From assembly GCF_900103935.1 (NCBI RefSeq), contig NZ_FNIC01000007.1:1-64000 (forward strand): DNA of 64,000 nt. Reading direction: 5' to 3'. This stretch comes from Nocardioides szechwanensis. Its GTDB lineage: Bacteria > Actinomycetota > Actinomycetes > Propionibacteriales > Nocardioidaceae. Positions 12,281 through 20,214 of this stretch are shown piece by piece. The first letter of the stretch is position 1. Every line of letters starts with the position of its first letter. Position numbers and translations under genes: made by a program. The notes under the pieces were generated by a model. The model saw only the letters and a list, made by a program, of their open reading frames with translations. It was not told where the DNA came from and searched no databases.

Positions 12281-13798
12281 TCAGGCTCTCTCGACGGTGA
12301 CGGAGTGCGCCTTGCCGTCCATGCTCACGGAGTAGCGGATCGGGCCCTTGACCGGGCCGCCGCCGGACGACGACTTGGACAGCTCGTCGGCTGCCACCTC
12401 GGCCGGGTCCTTGCCGACGTTCTTCGGTCCCTGGGGGCGCTCCACGAAGAAGCCGGGAGCGACACCGGGGAACATCGCGTAGGTCAGCACGTCCTCGTCG
12501 GTGCCGTCGCAGCCCTCGAGCGCGGTGGCCTCGGAGACGAGCTTGTCCCACTCGGGCGGGATCAGGTCGGCGGGCCGTACGTCGATCGGCTCCTTGCCGG
12601 CCTGGGCCTGGGCGGCCGCGACGATGTCGGGGTCGCGCTCGCCCAGTGTGGAGCCGTAGTAGCCCAGCATCAGGTCGGCGAACTCCGCGGTCTGGACCTT
12701 GTAGGGGCCCATCAGCACGTTGAACACGGCCTGGGTGCCGACGATCTGGCTGGACGGCGTCACCAGCGGCGGGTAGCCCGCCACCTGGCGCACGCGCGGC
12801 ACCTCGAGCAGCACCTCCCGGAGCCGGTCGCCGGCGCCCTGCTGGCGAAGCTGGCTCTCCATGTTGGAGATCATCCCGCCGGGGATCTGGCTCTTGAAGA
12901 TCTCGGTCTCCACGCCGGTGATGGCGGACATGAACTGGGTGTACTTGGGGCGCACCTTGGCGAAGTGGTCCTTGATGCTCACCAGCCGGTCGTCGTCGAG
13001 GTTGGTGGTGTACGGCGTACCGCGCAGCATCTCGACCAGCGACTCGGTGGGGTTGTGGCCCGGGCCGAGCGAGAGCGACGAGATCGCGGTGTCGACGACG
13101 TCGGCGCCGGCCTCGATCGCCTTCATCAGGCTGACCAGGGTCACGCCGGTCGTGGAGTGGCAGTGGACGTGGATCCGGACGTCGGAGCCGAGGTCGTCCT
13201 TGATCGCCTTGACGATGTCATAGGCCGGCTGCGGCTTGAGCAGGGCCGCCATGTCCTTGAGGCACAGCGAGTCGCAGCCGAGCTCCATCAGGTCGCGCGC
13301 CATCTGGACGTAGCCCTCGACGGTGTGGAGCGGGCTCTCGGTGTAGCAGATGGTGCCCTGCGCGTGCTTGTCCACGCGGCGGACCGCGGCGATGGCCTGC
13401 TTGACGTTGCGCACGTCGTTGAGGGCGTCGAAGACGCGGTAGACGTCCATGCCGTTCTCGGCGGACTTCTCGACGAAGCGGTTGACGACGTCGTCCTCGT
13501 AGTGGCGGTAGCCCAGGAGGTTTTGGCCGCGCAGCAGCATCTGCAGGCGGCTGTTGGGCATCAGCTCGCGGAACGTTCTCAGCCGCTCCCACGGGTCCTC
13601 GTTGAGGAACCGGATGCACGCGTCGTAGGTCGCGCCGCCCCAGCACTCGACCGACCAGTAGCCGGCGGCGTCGATGTCGGCACACGCGTCGACCATGTCC
13701 TCGAGGGCCATCCGGGTCGCCATCAGGCTTTGGTGGGCATCGCGCAGGGCCAGCTCGGTGACGCCGACCTCGCGCGTCGGCGTCGTCGTTTCCGTCAT
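12281..13798 (-). CDS. Transcarboxylase 5S subunit (pyruvate/oxaloacetate carboxyltransferase)
   Basis: A 505-residue TIM-barrel subunit that transfers CO2 from biotin to pyruvate, giving oxaloacetate. RDAHQSLMATRM near residue 20 and HVHCHSTTG hold the metal ligands. CLKDMAALLKPQ holds the lysine that is carbamylated in this family. The sequence follows the Propionibacterium 5S subunit closely along its length (recalled alignment). A C-terminal extension (about 440-505) probably binds the 1.3S subunit. It is the first gene of the operon; GGTGGAG precedes the ATG. Confidence 0.93.
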   Translation of the reverse strand: MTETTTPTREVGVTELALRDAHQSLMATRMALEDMVDACADIDAAGYWSVECWGGATYDACIRFLNEDPWERLRTFRELMPNSRLQMLLRGQNLLGYRHYEDDVVNRFVEKSAENGMDVYRVFDALNDVRNVKQAIAAVRRVDKHAQGTICYTESPLHTVEGYVQMARDLMELGCDSLCLKDMAALLKPQPAYDIVKAIKDDLGSDVRIHVHCHSTTGVTLVSLMKAIEAGADVVDTAISSLSLGPGHNPTESLVEMLRGTPYTTNLDDDRLVSIKDHFAKVRPKYTQFMSAITGVETEIFKSQIPGGMISNMESQLRQQGAGDRLREVLLEVPRVRQVAGYPPLVTPSSQIVGTQAVFNVLMGPYKVQTAEFADLMLGYYGSTLGERDPDIVAAAQAQAGKEPIDVRPADLIPPEWDKLVSEATALEGCDGTDEDVLTYAMFPGVAPGFFVERPQGPKNVGKDPAEVAADELSKSSSGGGPVKGPIRYSVSMDGKAHSVTVERA

Positions 13799-13906
13799 GT
13801 CTCCACCTTGTCGCATTCCGGCCCGGAAACAGAGAGCCAGAGCAACACAGATGACCAAAGTCCCAACGATTCGGGGCTCTTGGCTGGGCGGTAACCCCCC
13901 GGGCGG

Positions 13907-14563
13907 TCAGCCCTCGTAGGGAATCTCGGTGCGCCAGTGCTGCTCGTCCTGGGTGGCGGCGTCGTAGAGCGCGTCGGCTACGCGGTCCGGCGTGAACGGG
14001 CCATCGCCCGAGAGGGTCCCGCGCACCGTCACCGACACCGCACGGATGCCATCGTCGCGCAGTGTCGCGTCGAGGCTGTGCACGAGGTTGCGCACGCCGG
14101 CCTTCTGGACCCCGAGGGACGCGGCGCGGTGCCACGGCTGGTCGGCGGCCATGCTGCCGGTCACGGTCACGCGGCCGCCGTCCTGGAGGAACGGCCGCGT
14201 CGCCTGCACGGCGGTGAGCAGCGCGCCGACCCCAAGCGCGACGTCGGCGAGCAGGTCGTCGACCTCCAGCTCGAGGGGGTCCTTCTCGCGGAACGCGCTC
14301 GGGTTGAAGTGCAGGACGTCGACGCGGCCGAAGGTCTGCGCCAGCCCGGTCAGCGACTCCCGCGCCGCCTCGACGTCGGTGACGTCGGCGAGCCTGGTCT
14401 CCACGCGTACGCCGCGCGCCCGCAGCTCACCGGCCAGCGTCTCGACCGGGTCACGGTCGCGACCGAGCAGGGCGACGTCGTACCCCTCACGCGCGAACCT
14501 GCGCGCCACCGACGCGCTCACGCCGGGGCCGGCTCCGACCACGAGGATCACAGGGTTGGTCAT
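13907..14563 (-). CDS. Short-chain dehydrogenase-like protein without the catalytic Tyr
   Basis: A 218-residue Rossmann protein with the NAD(P) motif GAGPGVSASVA at residues 10-20 and LLGRD for cofactor choice. The family triad is incomplete: Ser137 and Lys154 are in place, but the Tyr expected at 150 is Leu (ASLGVQK). The usual NNAG reads FNPSA. It may bind cofactor with weak or altered catalysis. It stands alone between the transcarboxylase operon and a lipoprotein gene. Confidence 0.8.
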   Translation of the reverse strand: MTNPVILVVGAGPGVSASVARRFAREGYDVALLGRDRDPVETLAGELRARGVRVETRLADVTDVEAARESLTGLAQTFGRVDVLHFNPSAFREKDPLELEVDDLLADVALGVGALLTAVQATRPFLQDGGRVTVTGSMAADQPWHRAASLGVQKAGVRNLVHSLDATLRDDGIRAVSVTVRGTLSGDGPFTPDRVADALYDAATQDEQHWRTEIPYEG

Positions 14564-14602
14564 GCCGCGATCCTAGGTCGGCCGGCCCTCACTTGACCGG
14601 GG

Positions 14603-15448
14603 TCACTCGATGGTGACGGCGCGGGTGTCGCTCATCGGGGTGCCACCCTCGCCGCCGGAGGGGTCGTCCTCGATGATCTCGACGGTGTAGGTGCCGGGCT
14701 CGAGCTCGACGGGGAACGCGAACGGCGCGAACGTCTGGCCCTGCTCGGTCATCGTGAAGCCTGCCTGCACCTCCTGGCCGTCGGCGTCGAGCACCCGCCA
14801 GCCGAGGGTCGCCTCGAAGACCGCCGCCTCGCCCTCGATCCGCAGCGGCGAGGAGGTCACGAGGCCCTCCGTCGGCGCGTCGATCTGGATGAGCACGCGC
14901 ACGCCGAGCGGGTCGTCACGGACGACCGGCTCGTCCCAGGCGACGACGCCCCACAGCTCCCCCGCCGGCTCGCCCTCGATCAACAGCGTGACCGCGGCGT
15001 CCTCGTCGAGCGCCTCGGTGACGGTGTAGACGAGCTGCTGCACCATGAGTGCCGCGCCCTCGGAGCCGACGTTCGTCGTACGCGCGTCACCCGAGAGGTC
15101 GACGGTGATCGCGCCGCCCTCGTCAGTCACGCCCAGGACCTCGGTCGCGGGGTTCCAGGTCGTCGTGTAGTCGGGGTCGGCAGCACCCTCGATCATGGCC
15201 GCGACCGCGGCCTCGGGGGCCTGGTCGTCGGGTACGGCGCGCAGCTCGCGCGCCAGACGCAGGCCGGCGCGGGTGTCGACGACGTAGTAGACGCCCGACC
15301 TGGTCGTCTCGGGGGCCTCGGAGGTCACGCTGGACGTCGGGTCCGGGGCCTCCGGATCGTCGTCATCGTTGCCGCACCCGGTGAACACCAGGGCGGCGGC
15401 GAGAGTCATCGCACAGGACAGGTAGCGGGAACGACGGGAACGCATCAT
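14603..15448 (-). CDS. Lipoprotein with GerMN and Gmad2 domains
   Basis: A 281-residue protein with a lipoprotein signal ending in VFTGC and an acidic, Ser/Thr-rich linker (about 26-50). A GerMN-type domain follows (about 52-160; AVPDDQAPEAAVAAMIEG) and then an Ig-like Gmad2 domain (about 175-281; IQIDAPTEGLVTSSPLRIEG). Such proteins are anchored outside the membrane, and their role in non-sporulating actinobacteria is unclear. GGGAGG precedes tandem GTG-ATG-ATG codons; I chose the ATG at 15448 for spacing. Confidence 0.85.
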   Translation of the reverse strand: MMRSRRSRYLSCAMTLAAALVFTGCGNDDDDPEAPDPTSSVTSEAPETTRSGVYYVVDTRAGLRLARELRAVPDDQAPEAAVAAMIEGAADPDYTTTWNPATEVLGVTDEGGAITVDLSGDARTTNVGSEGAALMVQQLVYTVTEALDEDAAVTLLIEGEPAGELWGVVAWDEPVVRDDPLGVRVLIQIDAPTEGLVTSSPLRIEGEAAVFEATLGWRVLDADGQEVQAGFTMTEQGQTFAPFAFPVELEPGTYTVEIIEDDPSGGEGGTPMSDTRAVTIE

Positions 15449-15639
15449 CACGGGCCTCCCGGATCGGTATCCCTGGATACTTCGATCCTCCGCCGCGTCC
15501 GTAGTGGCCGCCAGAGTCCAAGGGCCCGCTTCGGCCGATTCATCAAGGATGTCGACGGACCCGCGACTGACCACCAGCAGGGAGACTCGGCTCTCGTGGG
15601 GTGCAACGTTTCGTCGCCCTGCGACGACTGAGAGGTGTG

Positions 15640-16104
15640 ATGGAGATCGAGAAGCCGGTGCCCGTCGTGGGCTTCGAGGAGGCATACCGGGAGCACCGGG
15701 TCGCTCTCCTGCGGCTGGCGTACCTGATGTCCGGTTCGCACGACGCAAGCGAGGACGCGGTGCAGTCCGCGTTCACGTCGGCCCACGACCGCTGGGACCA
15801 GATCGAGAAGCCGCTGCCCTACCTCAAGAGAGCCGTGGTCAACCTCGTCAAGGACGGACAGCGCAGACGGTTCCGCCTGCTCGCGACGCCGCCCGACCCC
15901 GTGACGGTGGACCTCCCACCGGAGATCGACGAGACGTGGGGTCAGATCAGCCGGCTGCCGTGGACCCAACGTGCCGTGGTCGTCCTGCACTACTACGAGG
16001 ACCTCCCGTTGGTGGAGGTGGCCGAGCTTCTCGGCAGACCGGCAGCAACCGTCCGCTCCGACCACCGCCGGGCACTCGACAAGCTTCGAAGGGCAATCTC
16101 ATGA
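15640..16104 (+). CDS. ECF RNA polymerase sigma factor, SigE-like
   Basis: A 154-residue ECF sigma factor. Region 2 spans about 9-70 (FEEAYREHRVALLRLAYLMSG, then DAVQSAFTSAHDRW) and region 4 about 95-150 (QRAVVVLHYYEDLPLVEVAELLG). I chose the ATG at 15640, preceded by GAGAGGTG; the GTG one codon upstream is also possible. Its stop overlaps the start of a membrane protein gene by 4 nt, the usual place for an anti-sigma factor. Confidence 0.9.
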   Translation: MEIEKPVPVVGFEEAYREHRVALLRLAYLMSGSHDASEDAVQSAFTSAHDRWDQIEKPLPYLKRAVVNLVKDGQRRRFRLLATPPDPVTVDLPPEIDETWGQISRLPWTQRAVVVLHYYEDLPLVEVAELLGRPAATVRSDHRRALDKLRRAIS

Positions 16105-16826
16105 ACGACAGGACGACCCCGGACAGCACCGAGCAGCGCGTGCGACAGACCCTGCACACGGTCGCGCACACGCTCACCGAAGACGCCTTCGACGTGGCCC
16201 AGAGACCCGCCACCCGGACCTCGCATCGTCGGCGGCGGCGCATCGTGCTCGGCGTCGGCGCACTCACCCTCATCCCCGCCACCTTCGCGGCGGCAGCCAT
16301 CGTGAACCAGGGACCGGAGTACGTGGACACCATCCCGCCTGAACGCATCGTCATGTCCGGGAGCGTCGACGGCAGCCGCTACCTGCTCATCGAGACCGAC
16401 CGGACCGGGCAGTGCGACGAGCCGATCACGGGGGTCGAGCTGGTCGAGGAGAGCGAGAACCTGCTCGGTAGTGAGTGGAACACCTCCGGCTACGAGTACG
16501 GCGAGTACGTCGAGACGCACTGCGGAGGCAACCTCGTCCACGTCAACGACACCGCCCGCTACCTCGAGGACCCGGCCCTGTTCAACTCCTCCGGGACCGA
16601 GGTCGGCAACTCGTTCGTCTGGGTCTACAGCGTTCACCCTGGGGTCACCGCCGTGCGCATCACCTCCGGCGACTACGTCGAGGAGCTGGAGGTCTTCGAG
16701 GTCGACGGCGCCGGCTACGCTCCCTTCGAGATCCCGGAGGACATGACGGAGTACACCGCTGAGCTCCTCATCGGCGATCAGGTCGTGCCCGGGTCCGCAG
16801 AGGAACGAACGGTTCCGCAACCGTGA
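16101..16826 (+). CDS. Membrane-anchored protein coupled to the ECF sigma factor (possible anti-sigma)
   Basis: A 241-residue protein with an N-terminal cytoplasmic part of about 47 residues, a basic stop (HRRRRR), one membrane segment (about 48-66) and an outside domain of about 170 residues. The ATGA overlap with the sigma gene indicates translational coupling. By position it may hold the sigma factor, but no zinc-binding anti-sigma motif (HxxxCxxC) is present, so that role is only inferred. The outside domain is not recognised. Confidence 0.75.
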   Translation: MNDRTTPDSTEQRVRQTLHTVAHTLTEDAFDVAQRPATRTSHRRRRRIVLGVGALTLIPATFAAAAIVNQGPEYVDTIPPERIVMSGSVDGSRYLLIETDRTGQCDEPITGVELVEESENLLGSEWNTSGYEYGEYVETHCGGNLVHVNDTARYLEDPALFNSSGTEVGNSFVWVYSVHPGVTAVRITSGDYVEELEVFEVDGAGYAPFEIPEDMTEYTAELLIGDQVVPGSAEERTVPQP

Positions 16827-16847
16827 TGTGTCGCGCCGACCAGCAGC

Positions 16848-17585
16848 TCACGCTCGCTGTCCGTCCGTGATCATGCGGCGGGCGACCCGCACCGCGGGCC
16901 CGAGCCTCGACACGTGGGCGGCGAGGTCGTCGGCAGCGGCGTGCAGGGCTTCGTCCGTCATCGGGCCCAGGGCGTCGAGGATGAACAGGACCGACGTGGT
17001 GTCGTCCCGGAGCTGCGTACGTCGTGCCTGGCGCCAGTTCCAGCGTCGGCAGGTCACGCCCACGTCGTCGCACCACACGACCTCCCCGGGCGCGGGGTGC
17101 TCGACGACGGTTTCCGCACCGGCCACGGTGTCGAACGACTCCTCGCCCGTGGCGCGCATCAGCCGCGGCGGGCCGGCGTACCGGTCCAGGTCCTCGCCAC
17201 CGACCGGGATCTGGTGCAGCACCGACACCGCGTTGTAGAGGTCGGTGAGCTGGTTCACCCGGGGCAGCCCGGTCTCGGCGCGACGTAGCAGAGCCTCCAG
17301 GCTGTTGCGGGTGCGTTGCGGCTTGGCGCCGAAGGCGCGGTAGGCCTCGCGCCACGCGGCCACGTGCGGAAGTACCTCGACAGGGCTGCTCCGGAGCCAC
17401 TCCCCTGCCGCGGCCTCGGCATCCTGGAGGAGGGCCTCGCTGGCCTCGTCGCTGGGTCCGGGCACGATCCCGTCGACGGTCAGCAGCATCGCACGGTAGT
17501 CGGGGCGAAGGTCGAAGACCGCGGCATCGACGCGGCCACCGGCCAGGAGCTGCTGCGCGCCGTGACTGTGCGGGCTCATGGTCAT
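16848..17585 (-). CDS. B3/B4 domain protein
   Basis: A 245-residue cytoplasmic protein resembling the B3/B4 domain of phenylalanyl-tRNA synthetase beta subunits, known from stand-alone proteins that may edit or bind tRNA or act on amino acids. WREAYRAFGAKPQRTRNSLEALLRR (about 79-103) and LPRVNQLTDLYNAVSV (about 108-123) are the typical signatures. Starts at 17585 and 17579 are both possible; neither has a clear ribosome site. It is divergent from the DUF72 gene 82 nt away. Confidence 0.78.
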   Translation of the reverse strand: MTMSPHSHGAQQLLAGGRVDAAVFDLRPDYRAMLLTVDGIVPGPSDEASEALLQDAEAAAGEWLRSSPVEVLPHVAAWREAYRAFGAKPQRTRNSLEALLRRAETGLPRVNQLTDLYNAVSVLHQIPVGGEDLDRYAGPPRLMRATGEESFDTVAGAETVVEHPAPGEVVWCDDVGVTCRRWNWRQARRTQLRDDTTSVLFILDALGPMTDEALHAAADDLAAHVSRLGPAVRVARRMITDGQRA

Positions 17586-17667
17586 GGGCCAATAGTGCCC
17601 GTTGCGTCGGAGCGGAATGGGTGGCCTTGCAGCGGGGTACCCAACGAAGGTCTCGGAAGGAGCATGC

Positions 17668-18369
17668 ATGGCGGGGCGGGTCCGGATCGGCATCTCGGGC
17701 TGGACCTACGCCGGGTGGCGCGGCGACTTCTACCCGCGCGGGCTGGTCCAGCGGCGCGAGCTCGAGTACGCCGCCGAGCGGATGACGTCGATCGAGATCA
17801 ACGGCTCGTTCTACTCCCTCCAGCGGCCCACGTCGTACGCCGCCTGGCGTGACCAGACGCCCGAGGACTTCGTGTTCGCGGTGAAGGGTGGCCGCTACAT
17901 CACGCACATGAAGAAGCTGCGCGACGTGGAGACGACGCTCGCGAACTTCTTCGCCTCCGGCGTGCTCGCACTCAGGCCCAAGCTCGGGCCGCTGCTGTGG
18001 CAACTGCCGGAGAACCTTCCCTTCGACGCCGATCGCCCGCTGCGCCACGCGCTGGAGTTCCGCAGCACGTCGTACTGCACACAGGAGGCCTACGCGCTGC
18101 TGCGTGAGCATGACGTCGCGTGCGTCGTCGCCGACACCGCCGGCCGGTGGCCACACGTCGAGGAGCGCACCAGCGACCACCGCTACGTCCGCCTCCACGG
18201 CGACACCGAGCTCTACACCAGCGGCTACAGCGACGCCTCCCTCGATGTCTGGGCCGGGAAGTGCCGACGCTGGGCGGCCGACGGCGAGGACGTCTACGTC
18301 TACTTCGACAACGATGCGAAGGGGTTCGCACCCCACGACGCGGTCCGGCTGCTCGAACGGGTCTCGTAG
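17668..18369 (+). CDS. DUF72 family protein with a shortened middle
   Basis: A 233-residue TIM-barrel-like protein of the DUF72 family, of unknown function. The markers IGISGWTYAGWRGDFYP, EINGSFYSLQRPTSYAAW and VVADTAGRWP are all present. Between LLWQLPENLPFDADR and RHALEFR about 30 residues usual for the family appear to be missing without loss of frame (comparison from memory). The ATG at 17668 follows GGAAGGAG. Confidence 0.85.
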   Translation: MAGRVRIGISGWTYAGWRGDFYPRGLVQRRELEYAAERMTSIEINGSFYSLQRPTSYAAWRDQTPEDFVFAVKGGRYITHMKKLRDVETTLANFFASGVLALRPKLGPLLWQLPENLPFDADRPLRHALEFRSTSYCTQEAYALLREHDVACVVADTAGRWPHVEERTSDHRYVRLHGDTELYTSGYSDASLDVWAGKCRRWAADGEDVYVYFDNDAKGFAPHDAVRLLERVS

Positions 18370-18407
18370 CTCACCGAGCTGGCCCGTCACGTCGCTAGGC
18401 TCCAGCC

Positions 18408-18791
18408 ATGACGTACGACGGGGTCGCGACCGCGAGAGCGGTGCTGGACCGTCTCGAAGCAGGCATCGCGGCCGGCGACCTCTCCTTGCTCTCAGAGCTC
18501 TGCGCCGGGGATGTCGTGCTGTTCGGCTCGTCACGTGCCAGCTTCGGGCACGAGGAGACTGTCGGTTACCTGGAGCTGGTGGCGCAGGCGAACACGATCA
18601 AGTGGCTCCTCGACCGCTGGTCGGTGATCCACCAGGACGACGAGCAGCTGCTGGTGGCCGCCGTCGGACAGGTCGAGTTCGACGACGGGACAGGCCCCCA
18701 ACGCGCGGATTTCCGGCTCACGCTGTGGCTGGTGCGGGAGGACGGCGAGTGGCGGCTTCGACACTTCCACGGATCCGTCCCTGCGGCCTGA
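18408..18791 (+). CDS. SnoaL/NTF2-like fold protein
   Basis: A 127-residue single-domain protein of the SnoaL/NTF2 cone fold, seen from the pattern of two N-terminal helices (ARAVLDRLEAGIAAGDLSLLSELCAGD) and the closing strands (WLVREDGEWRLRHFHGS). Such proteins bind small ligands, or act as isomerases or calcium/calmodulin-type association domains, and the ligand cannot be told. It ends 27 nt before the left boundary of the integrated element. Confidence 0.78.
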   Translation: MTYDGVATARAVLDRLEAGIAAGDLSLLSELCAGDVVLFGSSRASFGHEETVGYLELVAQANTIKWLLDRWSVIHQDDEQLLVAAVGQVEFDDGTGPQRADFRLTLWLVREDGEWRLRHFHGSVPAA

Positions 18792-18817
18792 GCCCGGTGC
18801 CGTCAAGATTCCGGTGC

Positions 18818-18863
18818 CGTGGGGCGGGTGGGGCTCGAACCCACGACCCAAGGATTATGAGTC
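18818..18863 (-). repeat. Attachment site, distal copy (attR-like)
   Basis: This is a perfect 46-bp copy of the 3' portion of the CAU tRNA gene found at 25384-25457. It starts one base outside the discriminator position and stops inside the anticodon stem. It is not a functional tRNA because the 5' half is absent. Confidence 0.92.
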
Positions 18864-19418
18864 GGTTTGCGCCTAATCGCCTTCGTAGTGGGTAGGACTG
18901 ATTCGTGCTTGGCCGTGGCCGTGATGACCGTTTTCAACCGTCGTTGTGGCAGGCCATCCTGGTGCGTTGCGTAGCACTCCGTTAGCAACCGAGTAGCCAA
19001 CCGACTCCGTCGTTGTCGGTGCACACACCAAGCGGCGTGTGGCCATGGTTTTCCACCATCCGCTCAGCCGATGAGCGGTCAGTGGCTCAACCGAGAGCCC
19101 GGCTTCCCCGGCCCGCATGTCTTGACTAAGGCCGGGTACCGAGCCGTTGTCGGAACGCTTACCCGCTCGGGGTGACTTCTCACCACCGCGGGTGGACCTT
19201 CGGCAGTACCACTGGGGACGATCCCTTCCGGCAGCGGCGGGGAGCGTTGCACACGGAAAACGTGTGCCCTCCTCTTGCAGGCCCCGACGTGGGGCAGGTT
19301 CGGGGAGGGCTGGGAGTCTTTCCGTCACGCTGGGTGCGCGGAACTGTCGATGACAGGCGTTGCGGACTCCCAGTCTCGGCGAGGTCAATCGCCGCCCATC
19401 AGTTCGGGACGTCGGATA
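18864..19418. other. Non-coding stretch dominated by hairpins
   Basis: This stretch of about 550 bases next to the left attachment site contains no gene I would support. One 171-codon minus frame is open, but its composition is not protein-like and it is probably a by-product of GC content. The hairpin block is described in the ncRNA entry. Confidence 0.6.
18950..19373. ncRNA. Candidate structured RNA or single-strand DNA origin (dense perfect hairpins)
   Basis: Perfect stems follow one another. CAGG/CCTG is at 18950-18961 and CCGCTCA/TGAGCGG at 19060-19078. GGCTC/GAGCC is at 19084-19099, CCCGGCC/GGCCGGG at 19107-19136 and CCGAGC/GCTCGG at 19139-19170. GGTGA/TCACC is at 19171-19184 and GCACACG/CGTGTGC with a GAAAA loop at 19249-19267. 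CCCTCC/GGAGGG at 19267-19309 encloses GCCCC/GGGGC. CTGGGAGTC/GACTCCCAG at 19310-19373 encloses CTGTC/GACAG. An 8-bp stem at 19022-19041 has an A-C mismatch on plus that becomes a G-U pair on minus; weak U-G extensions of the last stem favour plus. Strand is therefore open, and no known family was recognised. Confidence 0.45.
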
Positions 19419-19673
19419 TCAGCCCATCATCGCCTGGTGACCCGGCGAGTTCATCACGTGCTCGTGGCCGGGTGACGCCATGAAGTTCTCGTGTCCCGGC
19501 GAGTTCATCATCATGTGCATCCCGGGGGGCATGTCGCTCATCGCTACGGTCGCCGTAGGGCTGGACGTGATGCTCGCGTCGTTGGCTTGCGATGCAAGCG
19601 CCGCGCCGGGAACGGCAAGCAGTGCGATCGCGGCGGCGCTGCCGACGAGTGCTGAACGAAGTTGGATTCTCAT
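19419..19673 (-). CDS. Small secreted Met/His-rich protein with SPGH repeats
   Basis: An 84-residue precursor with a clear signal peptide (cleavage after ALA, about residue 27). The mature part of about 57 residues holds 10 Met and 5 His and ends in three tandem 9-residue repeats: SPGHENFMA, SPGHEHVMN, SPGHQAMMG. Met/His clusters of this kind bind copper or silver in other secreted proteins, so metal binding outside the cell is a reasonable inference. AGGAAAGGA lies 5 nt before the ATG. It is cargo of the integrated element and lies beside the hairpin block. Confidence 0.75.
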   Translation of the reverse strand: MRIQLRSALVGSAAAIALLAVPGAALASQANDASITSSPTATVAMSDMPPGMHMMMNSPGHENFMASPGHEHVMNSPGHQAMMG

Positions 19674-19771
19674 GTTGGTCCTTTCCTGGGTCCAATACCT
19701 CCACACTCCTCCTCCGACGTGAAGAACCTGTTAAGGCTCGGTAGAGCCTTGGTGGGGACTGCCCAGGGATC

Positions 19772-20171
19772 GGTTGACACCTGACCTGTGAGGATTCGTC
19801 CTCGCTGGAAGGATGTTCAACATGCCAATGCCGTTCCCGATCGAGTTCCGCAATGACGCGGTCGCGGTCGCCCGCAACGGCGAGGCATCGATAGCACAAG
19901 TCGTCTGCAGGGCTCGATGGGCCGCGTCAGTGCCTGCGCCGACAACGCCGCCGTGGAGTCGTTCTTCGCGCTCCTGCAGAAGAAGTCCTCAACCGCCAAA
20001 GGACCGCGACCACCCGCGAGGAACTACGCCTCGCGATCGTGGTCTAGATCGAGAAGACCTACCACCGCCGACGCCGACAACGAGGCCTGGGACGGCTCAC
20101 CCCGATCGAGTACGAGACCATCTACAAGACCGCACCTGCGGCCTGAGACCCACCCATCATCGGTATCAACC
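19772..20171 (+). mobile_element. IS3-family remnant, internally deleted (400 bp)
   Basis: The ends match as inverted repeats: GGTTGACACC at 19772-19781 and GGTATCAACC at 20162-20171 (9 of 10). Between them lie only the start of OrfA and the end of OrfB of an IS3-family transposase. No target duplication is evident. The size and preserved ends make it MITE-like. Confidence 0.75.
19813..20146 (+). pseudogene. IS3-family transposase remnant
   Basis: The first part reads MFNMPMPFPIEFRNDAVAVA, an OrfA N terminus. After about 100 nt the frame changes to an OrfB C terminus: MGRVSACADNAAVESFFALLQKK, then in other frames REELRLAIV, EKTYHRRRR and RLTPIEYETIYK. A TAG codon interrupts the last part. 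The integrase core with its DDE residues is missing, so it cannot work. Confidence 0.85.
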
Positions 20172-20214
20172 AGAAGCTGGGCGGTCCCTTCCTCCACGAG
20201 TGGGTGCCCGAGGG

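Noticed and set aside
18818-18863. Second tRNA gene at the left attachment site
   Set aside because: Only the 3' portion is present; the 5' acceptor strand and D arm are missing.
19239-19275. Hairpin with GAAAA loop as group II intron domain V
   Set aside because: The bulge is on the wrong strand, the catalytic triad does not fit, and no reverse transcriptase is present.
18873-19388. 171-codon minus frame across the hairpin block
   Set aside because: Composition is not protein-like, no ribosome site, and the DNA is explained better by hairpins.
18864-19418. tmRNA, RNase P RNA or SRP RNA
   Set aside because: I looked for their conserved cores on both strands and saw none.
19419-19520. Short tandem DNA repeats as a CRISPR array
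   Set aside because: They are 27-bp coding repeats for SPGH units, with no spacers and no cas genes.
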